Shown in pieces: positions 21,479 to 24,355 of a stretch of DNA of 24,355 nucleotides. A program made the translations under genes and the position numbers. Positions within the stretch are counted from its first letter, which is position 1. Every line of letters begins with the position of its first letter. The notes beneath the pieces were generated by a model. That model worked only from the letters and a program-made list of their open reading frames with translations, did no database searches and was not told the DNA's origin. Source of the DNA: an uncultured Sutterella sp. GTDB lineage: Bacteria > Pseudomonadota > Gammaproteobacteria > Burkholderiales > Burkholderiaceae_F. Location: contig CAJLHF010000034.1 in NCBI GenBank assembly GCA_905206365.1, positions 1 through 24,355 of the forward strand, in the 5' to 3' direction.

Positions 21479-21959
21479 GGTGTTTCGTCTCCGAAGAGGG
21501 AAGCGCGGCCCGCGGGAAAAGACCCCGAGTCGCTTTGGGAACTTTGGAGTGCTTTCGGGAAGAAGGCCGGAGTCGGCCGGACGAGAAATCCCGGTTCGGC
21601 ACGTTCTCCTCGAACGCCTCCCGCTTTTGAGCTTCGGGTATTGTCCCTCGGTACCCGCTTGACGAAAAGAGCAAGGACGCGCAAAGGCTTGCCCGATTCT
21701 ATCGCCCGCGAGCGATTCGAACTCTTCGAGAAAGGTGCGGGCGGTCGGCGGAAGGCGTGTCGGATTTTTTTGTAAGGCGGTAGGACAGCGATATCAACAC
21801 GTCAAGGAATGTACTCTCGGCCTCGAAGCGACCGGAGCGACACCGCACCAGCAAAAACACTTGAGCTCGATCCTGCCCGATTTTGTCGGAACCTGCCGGA
21901 ACCCGCACGCTCCGTCTTGGAGCCGTTCGAGCGCTCGGGCAAAAGGATGCCGAAAGCGC
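21479..21959. other. Divergent intergenic region, AraC gene / carbonic anhydrase gene
   Basis: About 480 bases hold no gene. Visible items are a CGGGTA/TACCCG inverted repeat with an 11-base spacer (about 21635-21657), a minus-strand TAGAAT (21696-21701) as a possible -10 of the regulator gene, and a seven-T run near 21764 without a convincing stem. An in-frame extension of the carbonic anhydrase frame to 21809 is not credible. Confidence 0.4.
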
Positions 21960-21965
21960 TATATT
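21960..21965 (+). promoter_or_regulatory. Probable -10 box of the carbonic anhydrase gene
   Basis: TATATT lies 96 bases before the ATG. A weak -35 (CGGGCA) sits 18 bases upstream. It would give a leader of about 85-90 bases. Confidence 0.4.
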
Positions 21966-22060
21966 CCGTCACCGTGTTTCCGCGAGCCGCTCCGGCGGAC
22001 ATCGCGCGGACTCGATCGGACTCGGTTCGGACGGGAACCGCTCCTAAGAACAACGACAAC

Positions 22061-22786
22061 ATGACGAACTTTCACGAACTCATTGAGGGCTTCCGCAACT
22101 TTCGCGAAGACTATCTCCTGCGGGAAGCCGAATTCTTCGAAACGCTCAAGTCGGGCCAGAATCCCCGAACATTGGTGGTCGCATGCTGCGACAGTCGCGT
22201 CGACCCCGCGCTTTTGACGGGTTGCCGCCCGGGGGACCTCTTCGTCGTACGCAACGTCGCGGCGCTCGTTCCCGCCTGCGGCGAGGCTGCGCGTGCCGAT
22301 GCCGTCATGGCGGCGGTGGAGTACGGCGTCAAGCATCTCGAAGTCGAGCACGTGATCGTGATGGGGCACTCGAACTGCGGCGGCATTCACGGTTTGATGC
22401 ACCCCGAATCCGTGGCGGACGAAGACTACATCGCGGGGTGGCTCGAACACGCCCGCCCCGTTCTTCACGATCTCGCACACGTCGAGGCCGGTGCGGCCGA
22501 AGCCGAGCGCAGTCGTCGGTGCGAAGAGGCGGCGATTCTGCTTTCGATCGAGAACCTTCTCTCCTACCCCTGGATTCAAAAGCGCGTAACGGAAGGGGTG
22601 CTGAAACTCCACGCCCTTTACTACGACATGCACGACGGCAACTTGCTTGTCTGGGACGCGAAGCGCGAAGACTTCGTGCCGAGCTGGCACTTCTCGGAAA
22701 GCGGTCGGTGCGAGGCGTGTTCGCCGACGGGGTTGTTTGCGGGGTTCGTCGACGAGGAGAAGTCTCCGGAGACGGCTGAAAAATAA
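22061..22786 (+). CDS. Beta-class carbonic anhydrase
   Basis: The protein has 241 residues, typical of the bacterial beta class. It interconverts CO2 and bicarbonate in the cytosol, supplying bicarbonate for carboxylations or buffering pH. Zinc-site motifs are complete: CCDSRVDP with Cys42, Asp44 and Arg46 (the C-x-D-x-R motif), and GHSNCGG with His103 and Cys106. RPGDLFVVRNVAALV and EYGVKHLEVEHVIVMGHSNC are standard family segments. The ATG at 22061 starts MTNFHELIEGFRNFREDYL, the usual beginning; the ribosome site is weak (TAAGAA). No signal peptide is present. It is divergent from the AraC-family gene and converges with the flavocytochrome-like gene. Confidence 0.95.
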   Translation: MTNFHELIEGFRNFREDYLLREAEFFETLKSGQNPRTLVVACCDSRVDPALLTGCRPGDLFVVRNVAALVPACGEAARADAVMAAVEYGVKHLEVEHVIVMGHSNCGGIHGLMHPESVADEDYIAGWLEHARPVLHDLAHVEAGAAEAERSRRCEEAAILLSIENLLSYPWIQKRVTEGVLKLHALYYDMHDGNLLVWDAKREDFVPSWHFSESGRCEACSPTGLFAGFVDEEKSPETAEK

Positions 22787-22814
22787 GCTTCCCCGTTTTT
22801 TCGACCGGGGAAGC
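22787..22814 (+). terminator. Hairpin immediately after the carbonic anhydrase stop
   Basis: GCTTCCCCG (22787-22795) pairs perfectly with CGGGGAAGC (22806-22814) around a loop that contains TTTTTT. There is no T run after the stem on the plus strand, so it may protect the RNA end rather than terminate. Confidence 0.4.
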
Positions 22815-22886
22815 CTCGGAAGGATTCGGTCAACCGGCCTCGGCGCCGGCGTTGAACGCGAGCCATACACGAAAAAGGGACGAGCT

Positions 22887-22923
22887 CAAAAAAAGCCGGC
22901 GACCATCGCTGTCGCCGGCTTTT
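22887..22923. terminator. Bidirectional terminator between converging genes
   Basis: AAAAGCCGGCGAC (22891-22903) pairs perfectly with GTCGCCGGCTTTT (22911-22923) around a 7-base loop. Plus-strand transcripts end in TTTT, and minus-strand transcripts in seven T residues. A further TCCCTCA/TGAGGGA repeat (22932-22938 with 22956-22962) lies beyond it, between here and the stop of the flavoprotein gene. Confidence 0.88.
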
Positions 22924-22987
22924 GAGTGGCATCCCTCAGCTAACCGACCAATCTATGAGGGACGCCGAGGAGAAGCAAAGACGTCGG

Positions 22988-24355
22988 TCAGGCTTTGGCG
23001 GCCGTCTGGCCCGCAATGCGCCCGAAGACGAGGCAGTCGAGAATGGCCACCGAGCCGAGACGCACGGCACCGTGCACGCCGCCCGCGGCTTCACCCGCAG
23101 CGTAGAGGTGCGGGATCGGTTCGTCGGTCTGGACGTCGATGACGCGGCATTCCATGTCGGTCATGACGCCGCCCATGCAGTGGTGAACCTTCGGCTGGCA
23201 TTCGGCGATGTACCAGGGGCCCTCGACCATCGGAACCTGGTCGTTGTTGATGTAGCGGCCGAGCTGCGGGTCGTTCTTCGACTTCACGGCTTCGTTGAAG
23301 GCGTCGACCGTCTTCTTCAGGTTTTCGTACGGAATGCCGGAACCCTTCGCGAGCGCTTCGAGCGTGTCGTACTTGTCGAGAATCTTCATTTCGAGCATGC
23401 GATCCTGGAAGCCCGGACGCTGCTTCTTGAAGGGAGCACAGTTGGGTTCGTTGCAGATGGCGTAGCACTTCTTGCCGCCTGCCTGTTCGACCATAATGGC
23501 GTCGGCACGAACCTTACGGTTGGCGAGTTCGTTGACGAAACGGTTGCCTTCCGAGTTCACCCAAATCCCGTACTCGGCGGCAGCCGTCTGGTTGAACTGC
23601 CAGCCGATGCCCATGCCTTTCTCCTTCGGGTTCCCCCACGGGCCGCACTGGATCCAGTCGGCCTGAACCTGCAGGCACCCGATAGCGGCCGTTTCACGCC
23701 ACATTTCGGAAGTCGCGCCCGGCTGGTTCGTCGTGTCGAGCGTTTCGTTCAGCTTCGGGTCCTGATACATGCGGAACTTCACGTCCGCGGCGAAGCCGCC
23801 GTAGCAGAGGATGACGCCCTTCGTGGCCTTGATGAACTTGGTCTTCCCCGAGTCCTTCTTCGGGAAACGGTAGCCTTCGCGGACCTGGAGGCCCTGCACG
23901 ACGCCCTTTTCGTCACGGATGATGTGCTCGACGTAGCAACGGCTGCGAAGCGGGATGCCGAGTTCCTTGCACTTTTCGAGTTCCTTGGTGACGATGCCCG
24001 AACCCGAGCCGTTCTTCGTCGTCACGTAACGCGGCACGGAGTGGCCGCCTTCCTGACCGATCGCATCGGGCAGATATTCGACGCCCAATTCCTTGACGGT
24101 CCATTCGTAGTTCGAGAGTGCATGCTCGGCCATCAAACGAACCTTCTTCGGGTCGTTCATGTAGAGGCCTGCGACCAGAATGTCCTTTTCGAGAAGGTCG
24201 ACCGAGTCTTCGATCTTGTGCATCTTCTGCTGCGGGCAACCCGTGGCGGTCAGAATGCCGCCGTTGATGATGGAGTTACCGCCGAAGGTCGCCATCTTTT
24301 CGACGACGAGCACGTTCGCACCCGCCTTCTTCGCTTCAATGGCGGCGGCGAGGCC
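22988..24355 (-). CDS. Flavocytochrome c-type FAD reductase (fumarate reductase-like), partial
   Basis: This is the C-terminal 455 residues; the frame is open to the window edge, so the start is missing. The first visible residues GLAAAIEAKKAGANVLVVEK belong to the FAD-binding Rossmann fold. GGNSIINGGILTATG, the capping region (DSVDLLEKDILVAG), and EGNRFVNELANRKVRADAIM with candidate catalytic Arg follow. HHCMGGVMTDMECRVID and IPHLYAAGEAAGGVHGAVRL (FAD and substrate loops) complete the flavocytochrome c / urocanate reductase / fumarate reductase family. Members reduce an enoate (fumarate, urocanate, cinnamate-like) as terminal electron acceptor, often in the periplasm. The export signal, haem or FMN-carrying part would lie outside the window. 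The exact substrate cannot be read from this portion. Confidence 0.9.
   Translation of the reverse strand, partial: GLAAAIEAKKAGANVLVVEKMATFGGNSIINGGILTATGCPQQKMHKIEDSVDLLEKDILVAGLYMNDPKKVRLMAEHALSNYEWTVKELGVEYLPDAIGQEGGHSVPRYVTTKNGSGSGIVTKELEKCKELGIPLRSRCYVEHIIRDEKGVVQGLQVREGYRFPKKDSGKTKFIKATKGVILCYGGFAADVKFRMYQDPKLNETLDTTNQPGATSEMWRETAAIGCLQVQADWIQCGPWGNPKEKGMGIGWQFNQTAAAEYGIWVNSEGNRFVNELANRKVRADAIMVEQAGGKKCYAICNEPNCAPFKKQRPGFQDRMLEMKILDKYDTLEALAKGSGIPYENLKKTVDAFNEAVKSKNDPQLGRYINNDQVPMVEGPWYIAECQPKVHHCMGGVMTDMECRVIDVQTDEPIPHLYAAGEAAGGVHGAVRLGSVAILDCLVFGRIAGQTAAKA

Noticed and set aside
1..24355. tRNA, rRNA, CRISPR array, complete insertion sequence or prophage
   Set aside because: No cloverleaf, no regularly spaced repeats, and no transposase, integrase or phage structural frame was seen on either strand.

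Overview
This is a bacterial chromosomal segment of high GC content with strongly GC-biased third codon positions and almost all coding space in ordinary metabolic genes. The set of functions suggests an asaccharolytic, anaerobic amino-acid user: an ADP-forming acyl-CoA synthetase, a flavocytochrome c-type FAD reductase, an N-acyl-amino-acid hydrolase, an aspartate/aromatic aminotransferase and a LAT-like amino acid permease. With the codon style, this points to a gut betaproteobacterium of the Sutterellaceae (Burkholderiales). That placement is inference; there is no rRNA or other phylogenetic marker in the window.

Layout, left to right. 1-211: non-coding edge with a strong nested hairpin resembling an IS200/IS605 end. 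271-2131 (minus): an AlkZ-related winged-helix-like protein and a tandem-domain universal stress protein, separated by a terminator. 2132-3235: about 1.1 kb without a credible gene, ending in a textbook intrinsic terminator 20 bases ahead of the next start codon. 3236-6413 (plus): a two-gene unit of an amino acid permease and a YtcJ-type amidohydrolase. 6414-7067: a leader or 3' region with several stacked hairpins and an intrinsic terminator. 7068-8825 (plus): an aromatic/aspartate aminotransferase and a small secreted coiled-coil protein, each with its own terminator. 8871-9345: a gene desert with many inverted repeats. 9346-10970 (minus): a ZIP metal transporter with a Fur-like operator, and an orphan protein. 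10971-11712: non-coding, with a possible decayed reading frame, two perfect inverted repeats and terminators. 11713-16472 (minus): a secreted Cys-rich protein, the ADP-forming acetyl/acyl-CoA synthetase and an M20 amidohydrolase, each with its own terminator. 16809-20147 (plus): a 1112-residue TPR-containing orphan. 20348-21478 (minus): an AraC-family regulator. 22061-22786 (plus): a beta-carbonic anhydrase, divergent from the AraC gene. 22988-24355 (minus): a flavocytochrome c-type FAD reductase cut by the window edge.

How they may work together (inference): the permease, the YtcJ amidohydrolase and the M20 hydrolase would bring in and deacylate amino-acid derivatives. The aminotransferase would feed 2-oxo acids, and the ADP-forming synthetase would conserve energy from the acyl-CoA products. 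The flavocytochrome-like enzyme would dispose of electrons. Most genes look singly transcribed: nearly every gene is followed by its own hairpin terminator, and the only clear operon is permease-amidohydrolase. I saw no tRNA, rRNA, CRISPR array, intact insertion sequence or prophage. The least explained parts are the structured RNA-like stretch at 6570-6771, the terminator just before the permease, and the large TPR protein.
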